64,000 nt of DNA from Halobacillus litoralis (GTDB lineage: Bacteria; Bacillota; Bacilli; Bacillales; Halobacillaceae), in contig NZ_CP129016.1 of NCBI RefSeq assembly GCF_020524085.2, positions 377,001 through 441,000 on the forward strand, in the 5' to 3' direction. The notes below the pieces were generated by a model. That model did not search any database, was not told where the DNA came from, and saw only the letters and a program-made list of their open reading frames with translations. How positions within the stretch are numbered: the stretch's first letter is position 1; every line of letters starts with the position of its first letter. This document shows, in pieces, positions 55,229-63,329 of this stretch. The translations under genes and the position numbers were made by a program.

Positions 55229-56038
55229 ATGGATAAAAGAATCATAGGCGGTGTTTTTTCAAAAGTCGGCCATGCAGAAAAAGCGATTACGGATTTACAG
55301 CATCACGGATATGGATCGAACGACATCTCTGTTTTTGCAAGAGACAAAAGCAAAATCAATGTGCTGGAGGAAGAAATGGATACCACGGTCACATCTAATC
55401 ACAGCGGCCGAGGCAAGAAAGCAGGAAAAGGTGCAGGGCTCGGGGCCCTGTCTGGAGGGGCCTTAGGTGGTATTGGTGGACTCATTGCAGGGTTAGGTCT
55501 CCTTGCCATCCCTGGAATCGGACAAATTGCTGCCGCAGGCCCCATTGCTGCCGCTCTTACGGGAGCAGGCATAGGCGCTGGTGGCGGTGGAATTGTCGGG
55601 GCTCTTGTCGGAGCAGGTATGTCAGAGAAGGATGCCCATCAGTACGAGAACCATTTGAAGGATGGAAAGATCATTGTCATCGTGGAAGCGACGGAAAAAT
55701 TACAGGACAAAGTCTACCGCACGTTCCTTTCGAATAAAACGGAAAACTCATCCATGTACCCGAACCATTACCAAAACCATGACCACTCCACTCGTCATGA
55801 TTCTGATATGAGAGACCCTGATCATTCTACACATCATGATTCCGTTTCAAAGGACCATGATTACACTACTCAGCATGATACCGTTTCAAGAGAGCATGAT
55901 CATCAAAATAAAACAGATGTAGTGAAGGAAAAATTGTATGCCGGCCATTCATCTAAGGATTCAACACCTACTTCAAATACTTCAAATGAAACACGTTCTC
56001 GAACGGCCGAAAGACACCGCTCCAACAAACACGACTGA
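55229..56038 (+). CDS. General stress protein, YflT-like with Gly-rich core and His/Asp tail
   Basis: Protein of 269 residues. The N-terminal YflT (heat-induced stress) domain (IGGVFSKVGHAEKAITDLQHHGY, then ISVFARDKSK) is followed by a Gly/Ala-rich hydrophobic core (about 65-135) with repeated GxxxG. The C-terminal 85 residues are hydrophilic, with repeats of about 13 residues in the pattern DHSTxHDSxxxD. The repeats are His/Asp-rich and could bind metal, but this is inference. AAAGGAGG precedes the ATG; a sigma-B-like promoter is present. Confidence 0.85.
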   Translation: MDKRIIGGVFSKVGHAEKAITDLQHHGYGSNDISVFARDKSKINVLEEEMDTTVTSNHSGRGKKAGKGAGLGALSGGALGGIGGLIAGLGLLAIPGIGQIAAAGPIAAALTGAGIGAGGGGIVGALVGAGMSEKDAHQYENHLKDGKIIVIVEATEKLQDKVYRTFLSNKTENSSMYPNHYQNHDHSTRHDSDMRDPDHSTHHDSVSKDHDYTTQHDTVSREHDHQNKTDVVKEKLYAGHSSKDSTPTSNTSNETRSRTAERHRSNKHD

Positions 56039-56066
56039 TTCAAAAGAGGTTTCTCATCAAAATTTT

Positions 56067-56095
56067 TGAACCTTTTCCTTCTAATCGTTCGTATA
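56067..56095 (+). promoter_or_regulatory. Possible ECF (sigma-W-like) promoter of spo0M
   Basis: TGAACC, a 17-base spacer and CGTATA, close to the sigma-W pattern TGAAAC-N16-CGTATA. In B. subtilis spo0M is, to my knowledge, part of the sigma-W regulon, which supports it. Confidence 0.5.
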
Positions 56096-56118
56096 ATCAA
56101 GTGAAGGAGGAGATCCGC

Positions 56119-56880
56119 ATGTTCAAAAAATTATTAGCAAGTGTTGGCATAGGCGCTGCCAAAGTGGATACACAACTAGAAAAAGACCAATTCATCCCAG
56201 GTGAAACCGTCCACGGTAAGGTGGTCATCCAGGGAGGAGACGTCGAACAATCCATCGACTCCATCCATATCTTCCTCATGACCGAGGCCATCCGTGAAGT
56301 GGATGATAAGAAAGTAAAAGAAAAAGTGGCTTTGCAAAAGTACCCGATTGCCGGTCAGGAGATGATCAAGGAAGGGGAAACGAAAGAGGTCCCATTCTCC
56401 ATTCAGCTTCCTTATCATGTCCCTGCTTCGCACGGCAGACTTCCGATCTGGTTCGAAACCGGCCTCGACATTCCGATGGCTCTGGACCCTGAGGACCGCG
56501 ATCCGATTAAAATCGCCCCACATCCATACATCGATCAGGTATTGCAGGCTTTAGAAAGCCATTTAGGTTTCCATTTAAGAAAAGTCGAAATGGAATACTC
56601 GAAGCGCTACGGATATGTACAGGAATTCGAATTCGCCCCTGGTGGAGAATACCGTTCCTATTTAGATGAACTGGAAACCATTTTCTTCCTACATGAAGAC
56701 CGTATCGATGTCATGCTTGAAGTCGACCGCCGGGCGCGAGGACTCGGAGGGTTATTTGCCGAAGCTTTGGAAATGGATGAAAGCCGCGCGAAAGTGACGT
56801 TCACTGACCACGAGCTGAACGGTTCGTTGGAGACAGTAGCTCGTAAGTTGAAGCAGACAATTGATCAATATAAAAAATAA
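56119..56880 (+). CDS. spo0M: Sporulation-control protein Spo0M
   Basis: Arrestin-like protein of 253 residues. The N-terminal MFKKLLASVGIGAAKVDTQLEK and FIPGETVHGKVVIQGG are typical of Spo0M, followed by the second beta-sandwich with PYHVPASHGRLPIWFETGLDIP and DPEDRDPIKI. It regulates early sporulation and envelope stress in B. subtilis. GAAGGAGGAG supports ATG 56119 over an earlier in-frame GTG. Confidence 0.92.
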   Translation: MFKKLLASVGIGAAKVDTQLEKDQFIPGETVHGKVVIQGGDVEQSIDSIHIFLMTEAIREVDDKKVKEKVALQKYPIAGQEMIKEGETKEVPFSIQLPYHVPASHGRLPIWFETGLDIPMALDPEDRDPIKIAPHPYIDQVLQALESHLGFHLRKVEMEYSKRYGYVQEFEFAPGGEYRSYLDELETIFFLHEDRIDVMLEVDRRARGLGGLFAEALEMDESRAKVTFTDHELNGSLETVARKLKQTIDQYKK

Positions 56881-56883
56881 AGA

Positions 56884-56922
56884 AAGCGGACCCTCTCCAA
56901 TCTTGGTGAGGATCCGCTTTTT
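56884..56922. terminator. Terminator between convergent spo0M and DUF454 gene
   Basis: AAGCGGA and TCCGCTT enclose a second paired segment (CCTCTCCAA/TTGGTGAGG), with T5 on the plus strand. Confidence 0.85.
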
Positions 56923-56942
56923 ATCATTTCATCCATTAACAA

Positions 56943-57332
56943 TTAGGACTGTTCCCTTTCAGGGTGGTATGTTTTCGTCCAAAGAATGAGGACTGTAAAG
57001 AAGACTCCACCAAAGATGAAACCAGCTCTCAACAACGGATGAGATGTGATAAAGAAAGCTGAAAATAAGAAGGAAAACCAAATCATGATGAGCAGCGATA
57101 CCTTTGCACGAACAGGAATTCCACGGCCAGCCTTATAATTTTTAATATAAGACCCGAACCATTTATTCGAAATTAGCCAGTTATACAGACGATCTGAACT
57201 CCGCACATAACAAGCTCCCGTCAACAGTAAAAAAGGGGTCGTTGGAACAAGGGGAAGCACAATCCCCAACACACCCAGGACAAGGGATATACTTCCGATC
57301 ACGATTAATAACACTCTAACCATTTGTTTCAT
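56943..57332 (-). CDS. DUF454 (YbaN-like) membrane protein
   Basis: Protein of 129 residues. Two N-terminal helices separated by PLVPTTPFLLLTGACYVRSSDRLYNWL, the conserved YbaN/DUF454 block, then SYIKNYKAGRGIP and two more helices. Function unknown. GAGGAG supports ATG 57332. Confidence 0.88.
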   Translation of the reverse strand: MKQMVRVLLIVIGSISLVLGVLGIVLPLVPTTPFLLLTGACYVRSSDRLYNWLISNKWFGSYIKNYKAGRGIPVRAKVSLLIMIWFSFLFSAFFITSHPLLRAGFIFGGVFFTVLILWTKTYHPEREQS

Positions 57333-57578
57333 AGGCGATCTCCTCAACACATCGTTACGCCTTTGTTCTTCCTTGTACATTAAGTAGTTTCAGACAACAA
57401 AAGCTCTCTCTTCTTCCAAGCTTACTCCACATACTGTTCATTGTTCAACCAATGGCATTTCATTGAGCCTAATAAGAATGTTTTATAGAAAATTCTGAGG
57501 GGTAAACACCCTTTGTTTGTTCACTTTCTACGTAAAAGTAATCCACTCAAACGGTAAATACATAAGGAGGATGTACAC

Positions 57579-57776
57579 ATGGTCGTATCTGGAAGAGTCC
57601 ATTATAAGCATCATCAGATTGATTTTGAAGTCAGAATGAACCATGAAGACATAAAAGAAGGCGAAATTGCCTCTGAAGAAGCAAAGCACGAGTTGATCCA
57701 TGCTATAAACCGCAAATTCCGAGTGAAATATCCTCTCTCAAGTACCATCGATCCCGTTCATGTCCGTGAATTCTAA
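57579..57776 (+). CDS. Small hypothetical protein
   Basis: Protein of 65 residues: short beta strands (VSGRVHYKHHQIDFEVRM) followed by an amphipathic helix (EEAKHELIHAINRKFRVKY). Not recognised. AAGGAGG lies 8 bases upstream and a strong terminator follows, so it is very likely expressed. Confidence 0.7.
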   Translation: MVVSGRVHYKHHQIDFEVRMNHEDIKEGEIASEEAKHELIHAINRKFRVKYPLSSTIDPVHVREF

Positions 57777-57797
57777 ACTATTCTTCTATTCTTACTG

Positions 57798-57838
57798 AAA
57801 AAGAGGTCTAACCAATGAATGGTTTGACCTCTTTTTTT
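57798..57838. terminator. Bidirectional terminator
   Basis: AAAAGAGGTCTAACCA and TGGTTTGACCTCTTTT pair with one mismatch, followed by T7; its end overlaps the stop of the next gene. Confidence 0.85.
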
Positions 57839-58355
57839 AACCTCTATATTTGATCGTTAATCCTTTTAAGAAGTTCCTGGCATACTGATCGCCGAACTGT
57901 CTATAATTCTTATGCCCTTCTTTCCTTAGTAAACCACTTAGTTCCCCTTTAGTGATTTTCACGTCCGCTGCATCCATGATATCCATGACATCCTCGTTCG
58001 TCAGTTTCAGGGCAATTTTTACTTTTTTCAGCATGACATTATTCACACTGGAGTAATTCTTAATCGAACGATCGGGTTTATTCGATTGACCAGGCTTAGA
58101 CGGTTGTGGCCCCCGCTTGAATGTGATGAATCCATTCAAAAAGGACTCCAGCATGCTGTTGGTGCATTTGATGTGATCTTCATCTTCATAAACTTCATCA
58201 TCTTCCGCATCATAACTATCCTCTGACTTTGTGAGGACCTTTTGAACTTCTTCTTTCGTAAGGTCTACTCCGCCAAGCTTGAATATTTCAATCATATCTT
58301 GATCTTTAATGTCGAGGGCGTATCGTAGTCGAATCAGTATATCGTTATTATCCAT
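57837..58355 (-). CDS. DUF1456 protein (YehS-like)
   Basis: Protein of 172 residues with two copies of a helical unit: NDILIRLRYALDIKDQDMIEIFKLGG near the N-terminus and NNVMLKKVKIALKLTNEDVMDIMDAAD in the second half. This duplication is the DUF1456/YehS pattern. Unusual acidic and Pro/Ser-rich linkers separate them. Function unknown. AGGTTTATATATGG precedes the start. Confidence 0.85.
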   Translation of the reverse strand: MDNNDILIRLRYALDIKDQDMIEIFKLGGVDLTKEEVQKVLTKSEDSYDAEDDEVYEDEDHIKCTNSMLESFLNGFITFKRGPQPSKPGQSNKPDRSIKNYSSVNNVMLKKVKIALKLTNEDVMDIMDAADVKITKGELSGLLRKEGHKNYRQFGDQYARNFLKGLTIKYRG

Positions 58356-58588
58356 ATATAAACCTCCAAACTATAGCTTTCTCACTACAGTAATTTTAAA
58401 AACGTTCAAGTTCACATCATAACATGTTCCATTACAAGTTAGTGTAACCGAACGGAATTATTCCTAAGCGGATTATAGAAGAGCAAAAGAGACACTTGAG
58501 GAATCTCTTTTATTTTCTAGAATAGGGGCTTGAACAAAAACAATTGGGGTCAACAACGGATGATCTTTCTTTAGTCTCTATTGAAATT

Positions 58589-59773
58589 TCATAATAGGGT
58601 TTGGACTTGACCAGCAAAAGCCACTCCATCTATCAGTCTCTTTCCTCCACCTTGAACAAAGTTAGGTTTACCTCCGCCTTTTCCTTCGATAAGGGGCATC
58701 GCTTGTTTGGCTACGTGGTTCATATTACGATCGATGTGATCTCCGCGAGCAAGCACGAACTGCAGTTGTTCTTCCTGTTCACTGATGAGAATCACATACG
58801 CTTCAGGAGCTTCTTCGATGATGGCTTTCCCTAGAGACTGAAGCGTCTTGATTGGACGATTGTTGAAAACGCGCTGAATCACTGACTGTTCTTTGGACGC
58901 TGAAAGGATCTCCTTCGCTTCATAGTGAAGAAGCTGTTCCTCCAGCTCAGCAATTTTCTTGTCTTTCTCCTTACTTGCCTTGATCAGTTCTCCAACTTCC
59001 CCGACAAGCTGTTGTTCCGGCTTCGGAACAATCCGCTTCATTTCGGTCAGCACCAGATGCTTCTGACCGAGCTTTTGCAAGACCCGATTACCGCAAACGA
59101 ACTCTAAGCGCACCTGCTTCTTGTTTTTGGTCCACCCTAAAAACTTGGCAGCCATGACTTCCCCAGTTGAGTGAGGATGCGTGCCACCGCAGCCGTTGTA
59201 ATCAACCTCTGGTATGACGACAAGGCGCACATCACCTTGAACAGCGAGTGGTTTGCGAAGCGGATACTTTCCTGCGTCCTCCACCGACATCCACGTCGTT
59301 TCAACCGGATAGTTGGAACGGATGATTCGATTCACCTGCTCTTCTACTTTCTCCAGCGTTTCGCCGGACAGGGTTTCCGTATCCAAATCAATGGTCACCG
59401 TATCTTTTCCTAAATGAAAGCTCGTGGTCTGCATATCGAATTGATCGTCGAAGACAGCGGAAATGATATGCTGACCACAGTGCTGCTGCATGTGGTCCAT
59501 CCGTCGATCATGGTCGACCCTACCATGTACGATTTCTGTACCAGTGGGAAGGCTGTCTGCTATGTAATGGCGCACCTCTCCTGCGACTTCTTCAACATCG
59601 AACACCACAATTCCATTCAAGGTCCCTTCGTCGTGCGGCTGTCCGCCCCCTGTTGGGTAAAAGGCCGTTTCTTCAAGCACAACAAACAAGCCATGTTCAT
59701 CTTCATCTATTTTAATTACATTTGAATCAAATTCCATCTTGTAAGCATCTTCATAGTACAGCTTTCTTGTCAT
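58589..59773 (-). CDS. Alanyl-tRNA editing protein, AlaX-long type
   Basis: Trans-editing protein of 394 residues that hydrolyses Ser/Gly-tRNA(Ala). FYPTGGGQPHDEG, the zinc ligands HCGQH and CGGTHPHSTGE are visible; the first motif is usually HSGQH, so Ser is replaced by Cys here. A coiled coil (about 265-290) leads to a DHHA1 domain with GGGKPNFVQGGG. This is the AlaX-L form, without the synthetase domain. GAGGAACG precedes the ATG. Confidence 0.9.
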   Translation of the reverse strand: MTRKLYYEDAYKMEFDSNVIKIDEDEHGLFVVLEETAFYPTGGGQPHDEGTLNGIVVFDVEEVAGEVRHYIADSLPTGTEIVHGRVDHDRRMDHMQQHCGQHIISAVFDDQFDMQTTSFHLGKDTVTIDLDTETLSGETLEKVEEQVNRIIRSNYPVETTWMSVEDAGKYPLRKPLAVQGDVRLVVIPEVDYNGCGGTHPHSTGEVMAAKFLGWTKNKKQVRLEFVCGNRVLQKLGQKHLVLTEMKRIVPKPEQQLVGEVGELIKASKEKDKKIAELEEQLLHYEAKEILSASKEQSVIQRVFNNRPIKTLQSLGKAIIEEAPEAYVILISEQEEQLQFVLARGDHIDRNMNHVAKQAMPLIEGKGGGKPNFVQGGGKRLIDGVAFAGQVQTLL

Positions 59774-59936
59774 TGTACGTTCCTCCTCTAAATTCCTAAG
59801 GATATCGTAACATGATTGGGATTGACCATGCTCCTTTGCTTTAGTATGAAAAAACCACCCAATATTTGGATGACCAGGTCTTACATATTATACCATTTCC
59901 ATCCATGACCCCTCATCTCTGGAATAAACCTCTTCA

Positions 59937-59973
59937 AAAAAAGAAGGATCAACGTCTTTCACGCTGTCCTTCC
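59937..59973 (-). terminator. Terminator after the phosphofructokinase-like gene
   Basis: GAAGGA and TCCTTC flank an imperfect ACGT/ACGC stem, with a run of seven T on the minus strand. Confidence 0.65.
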
Positions 59974-59981
59974 TTCTCCTT

Positions 59982-60950
59982 CTATATAGACATTCTCCCT
60001 AATAACTCATACATACCTTCATCAATTTGAGACGTTTGTGAAAAGACATGGTCGAATGCATAGCTCTCAAGGGTATTGTTTTTCAGACCGACGACCTTGC
60101 CGGATTCCTTTGAGAGCAGCAGATCAATAGCGTGTGCCCCTAATCGACTGGCCAGCACTCGATCTCTCGCCGTTGGAGCTCCCCCGCGCTGTGTGTGGCC
60201 TAGAACAGTGACACGGGATTCAATCCCTGCTTCTTCTTTCAACTTGGCATTGAGATCGATTCCATTCATACCACTACCTTCAGCTACTATGATGATACTA
60301 TATCTTTTGTCCCTGGAAGGTCCACTTTTGATCTGATCTATAATGGTGTTCATGTCCTCTTTTTTCTCAGGGATCAAAATATTCTCGGCTCCACCAGCAA
60401 GCCCTGACCATAACGCCAGATTCCCTGTATCTCTTCCCATCACTTCAATAATTGAGGATTTTTCATGAGAAGACGCCGTATCACGAAGGCGATCAATATA
60501 ATCAATGATTGTATTTAACCCTGTATCAAAGCCGATGGCCTCAGCTACACCCGGGATATCGTTATCAATCGTAGCCGGGATGCCGACACATGGAAAGTTC
60601 TTTTTTTGTAACGAAGCAGCGACTGCTAAGTCTTCTCTTCCACCAATCACAACTAAGGAATCGATTCCTTGTTTGTGCAGATTTTCAATGGCTTTCTCCT
60701 GACCTGCATCCGTGTGAATCTCATCACATGTGTAGGATTGCAGGATTGTCCCTCCACGTTGAATAATAGAGCCTACAGATGATGCCTCCATTTTCTCCAA
60801 CGTTTCATTCAACAGACCTTGAAAACCATACTTGATTCCAACCATTTCAACGCCGTAATAGATTCCTGATCTCACGACTGATCGTATGGCTGCGTTCATT
60901 CCGGGAGCATCTGCTCCACTCGTCAACACACCGATTCTATCCATCGTCAT
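59982..60950 (-). CDS. Divergent 6-phosphofructokinase paralogue
   Basis: Protein of 322 residues, full PfkA length. The fructose-6-phosphate side is retained: TIDND with the catalytic Asp, MGRDTG with Arg, AEGSG with Glu, and ESRVTVLGHTQRGG with Arg, His and Arg. The nucleotide side is altered: GGDSPG has become GADAPG, the ATP-contacting Arg of the SARC motif is replaced in QSYTCDE, and the Mg-binding GGDGS loop reads GGRED. It is therefore unlikely to be a normal ATP-dependent PfkA. PPi-dependent enzymes have GGDDS, which this also lacks. It may be a regulatory or differently specific paralogue. Start uncertain among GTG 60953, ATG 60950 and ATG 60944. Confidence 0.8.
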   Translation of the reverse strand: MTMDRIGVLTSGADAPGMNAAIRSVVRSGIYYGVEMVGIKYGFQGLLNETLEKMEASSVGSIIQRGGTILQSYTCDEIHTDAGQEKAIENLHKQGIDSLVVIGGREDLAVAASLQKKNFPCVGIPATIDNDIPGVAEAIGFDTGLNTIIDYIDRLRDTASSHEKSSIIEVMGRDTGNLALWSGLAGGAENILIPEKKEDMNTIIDQIKSGPSRDKRYSIIIVAEGSGMNGIDLNAKLKEEAGIESRVTVLGHTQRGGAPTARDRVLASRLGAHAIDLLLSKESGKVVGLKNNTLESYAFDHVFSQTSQIDEGMYELLGRMSI

Positions 60951-61135
60951 CACTCACTTTCCTACGAATCAACACTATATATTCTATACCCTTCCAGTGC
61001 TTGCCACAAGTCGACCCTGTCACTCCTAAAGCAATGGCAATAGTTTTGGGAGAGGACCAACACGCCCAGCTATAGAATAACCTTTTCCCAAACCGTTCAT
61101 AATGAAACTAATGACAGGCAAAGGAGGGATTAGGA

Positions 61136-61258
61136 ATGAAATCGAAAGCCCAAATTTCCAAAGAAAAAAGAAGTACATTAACGAAAGCACAAGAAGTAAA
61201 GTTCCAGCAAGCATTTAAAAGAGCGAATAAAATCGTAGAAAACACAAGAATGAAGTAA
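61136..61258 (+). CDS. Small basic protein, YfhE-like
   Basis: A 40-residue basic protein (MKSKAQISKEKRSTLTKAQE at the start). The STLTKAQEV segment resembles the YfhE family of tiny Bacillus proteins of unknown role. AAAGGAGGG lies 9 bases before the ATG. Confidence 0.55.
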   Translation: MKSKAQISKEKRSTLTKAQEVKFQQAFKRANKIVENTRMK

Positions 61259-61294
61259 TGGTGCTTACAGCGACTTATCCTTTCTGTCATAAAA

Positions 61295-61336
61295 AAACAC
61301 CCAGCATTGCCACACTGAGGGCACTACTGGGTGTTT
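61295..61336. terminator. Terminator after the 2OG oxygenase gene
   Basis: AAACACCCAG and CTGGGTGTTT form a 10-bp stem; T7 follows on the minus strand. Convergent with the small YfhE-like gene. Confidence 0.8.
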
Positions 61337-61375
61337 CATTATGTTATAAATCGCCATTTCTCTACGGCGCTGTCT

Positions 61376-62011
61376 TTATCTATACTGTTTTCTTCTCACC
61401 CACATCGTAGCTGCCCATTTTTCCCCGATTGTGACCGGCGATCCTCCATGCAGGGTTCGTTCATTGATCACAGGATCGGAATAAAAATATTCGAAATAGA
61501 CGCCCATGCCTTTTTGCGGGGAGACAGATAAATTCATCTGTGGAAAGTACGTTTCTCCACCCTCTTCAACATCGTTTAAATAAAGAACAAGCGTACTGAT
61601 TCTCGGATTGTTCTTTGCATGGACCTTCGATTTAAAGTAATCATAATGTGCTTTATATTCATGGCCTTGCTTATAATTCAAGATGTGAAGTCCTTCTCCA
61701 TGTTCAACGGGTACATTCATGATATGCGCCAACCGCCTTTCAATGCGTGTTGTGATATCATCCTCAGGTAAAAATGTGCTGCTGCTTGTCCGAATGTCAT
61801 TCACTTCATGACGTGACCCGATTTTTGAACGGTTCATCCGGTTTTGAGAAAGACGGATAAGCTCATTGCATTCTGCATCACTGACGACATTTCCCAATAT
61901 AGCAATCTTAGGATCTTCCATTTTTGCAATGATGGAAATCTCACGGTCTTCCGTCATAATCCTGTTGCCCTTGTGGTCAAAAATGGAAGCTTCTTTCACT
62001 GTTAATGTCAA
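61376..62011 (-). CDS. Prolyl 4-hydroxylase-like 2-oxoglutarate/Fe(II) oxygenase
   Basis: Protein of 211 residues. The iron triad is in YKAHYDYF (His, Asp) and TLHGGSPV (His); the 2-oxoglutarate Lys/Arg is in EKWAATMWVR. LDTVxxGGxTxFP-type block reads LNDVEEGGETYFPQ. This is the bacterial P4H alpha-subunit type, hydroxylating proline in an unknown protein. The start is uncertain: TTG 62011 has a GAGG site 11 bases upstream. Confidence 0.88.
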   Translation of the reverse strand: MTLTVKEASIFDHKGNRIMTEDREISIIAKMEDPKIAILGNVVSDAECNELIRLSQNRMNRSKIGSRHEVNDIRTSSSTFLPEDDITTRIERRLAHIMNVPVEHGEGLHILNYKQGHEYKAHYDYFKSKVHAKNNPRISTLVLYLNDVEEGGETYFPQMNLSVSPQKGMGVYFEYFYSDPVINERTLHGGSPVTIGEKWAATMWVRRKQYR

Positions 62012-62212
62012 CTTTTCATCAACCTCTTCTTGTTTTAATAGAACGCTTTCAAAAACGTATATCCTTGAGGAAGATCGGATATGAGAAATATCTTACCACC
62101 TTTTTATGATTTATTCCTGAGTTTTTATAAAAATTACAAAATTGTTCACAAATGGTAAATAGATTACTATTTTTATTCGTCTGACCCCCAAAGAATGGTT
62201 GATCTTATTAAA

Positions 62213-62260
62213 AAAACACTATCTCCCCACGTTTACCACATTGTAAGGAGATAGTGTTTT
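62213..62260 (-). terminator. Terminator after the cupin gene
   Basis: AAAACACTATCTCC and its complement form a 14-bp perfect stem with a 20-base loop. It lies 117 bases after the cupin stop. The rest of 62012-62376 shows nothing else. Confidence 0.7.
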
Positions 62261-62376
62261 CACCTAACCAAGATAACTAGGAAAGATGGATGACCTAGTG
62301 AACGGCCCCGGCTGGATTCACGAACTTGGTACACTGAATAGCGAAAGAACAACCAAGATAAGTTTCCCTTCCGCTA

Positions 62377-63156
62377 CTACATGTTTTTACTTTGTTGTAG
62401 AAGTTTTGACTTTCCTGTCCTTTCCCACTCTTCTACTGTTTCATATGCTTTTTCAGGAGTATATCCCTTCCCTACAAGCAATCCCATTAAGATGAATTCT
62501 TGAAGGATGTGCGTAGCATTGATCCCTCTTTTAACATCTTCTAACCCTTCATCCACCAAGTATTCCGTGTACTTCACCCATTCGTCTGGAGTCTTCCCAT
62601 ATACAACGGGATTTCCATTCTCCTGCCCGTTTCCTTCTTCCGCAGCCATGGCATCTGCTTTGGTCACATGAACCGTACCAAATGGATGATTGGGAGGAGC
62701 ATAGATTGAATAGAGCTTAAGTGGCGTATTCCCTGTATTGGTTACATTGTGCCATGTTCCAGCAGGAATGAAAATGGCGTCATCATCATAGACATTTCTT
62801 TCAAAACTTAAATTGTTTTGACTCTCGCCCATTTGAGCAATCCCCTGCCCCTGTTCAATACGCAGGAACTGATCGACACTTGGATGCACTTCTAACCCAA
62901 TATCTCCGCCTGGAGGAATACTCATTAAGGTTACTTGTAAATTTGATCCCGTCCATAAAGCCGTACGATAGTTTTGATTTTGCGTCGTCGCTTCATTGAT
63001 ATTGATGACGAATGGATTGGATCCATAATCTTTCAGCGTCACCCTGTTATAGAAGCCATATTGTTGGTTAGGTGCAGACCAGTACCCTGCAGGATTTCTG
63101 TAACCATACACTGGCTGGTTCACATAATATGGATGCGTATAGGGTCCAACATACAT
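62377..63156 (-). CDS. Cupin-domain protein
   Basis: Protein of 259 residues. The Tyr/Asn/Pro-rich N-terminus (about 1-40, including THPYYVNQPVYGY) looks like a spore-coat-type tail. The cupin core (about 55-155) has GLEVHPSVDQFLRIEQG and FIPAGTWHNVTNTG, providing His, Gln/Glu and His metal ligands. A helical C-terminal region follows with HILQEFILMGLLVGKGYTPEKAYETVEEW. Enzymatic role unknown; Bacillus relatives are annotated only as cupins. The N-terminus hints at a surface protein. Confidence 0.82.
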   Translation of the reverse strand: MYVGPYTHPYYVNQPVYGYRNPAGYWSAPNQQYGFYNRVTLKDYGSNPFVININEATTQNQNYRTALWTGSNLQVTLMSIPPGGDIGLEVHPSVDQFLRIEQGQGIAQMGESQNNLSFERNVYDDDAIFIPAGTWHNVTNTGNTPLKLYSIYAPPNHPFGTVHVTKADAMAAEEGNGQENGNPVVYGKTPDEWVKYTEYLVDEGLEDVKRGINATHILQEFILMGLLVGKGYTPEKAYETVEEWERTGKSKLLQQSKNM

Positions 63157-63271
63157 TTTCTCAAATCCCTTCCCATTTGCTGATTTATCCTATGCAGGGA
63201 AAGTGAAGAGTGTCCTTGATGTATAGTTTTGTAGGGAGATGAGGTCAAACCAAGTGTTCTCAACGGAAAAA

Positions 63272-63315
63272 GCCTGCCTCCTTGCGCGAATAGGTTCACA
63301 CATAGAGAGGCAGGC
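63272..63315 (-). terminator. Terminator after topB
   Basis: GCCTGCCTC and GAGGCAGGC with a 26-base loop, then T5 on the minus strand. Confidence 0.75.
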
Positions 63316-63329
63316 ACCGAATGACATAT

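Noticed and set aside
59867..59880. Third copy of the palindromic repeat
   Set aside because: Only one arm is recognisable; no hairpin forms, so it is at most a decayed remnant.
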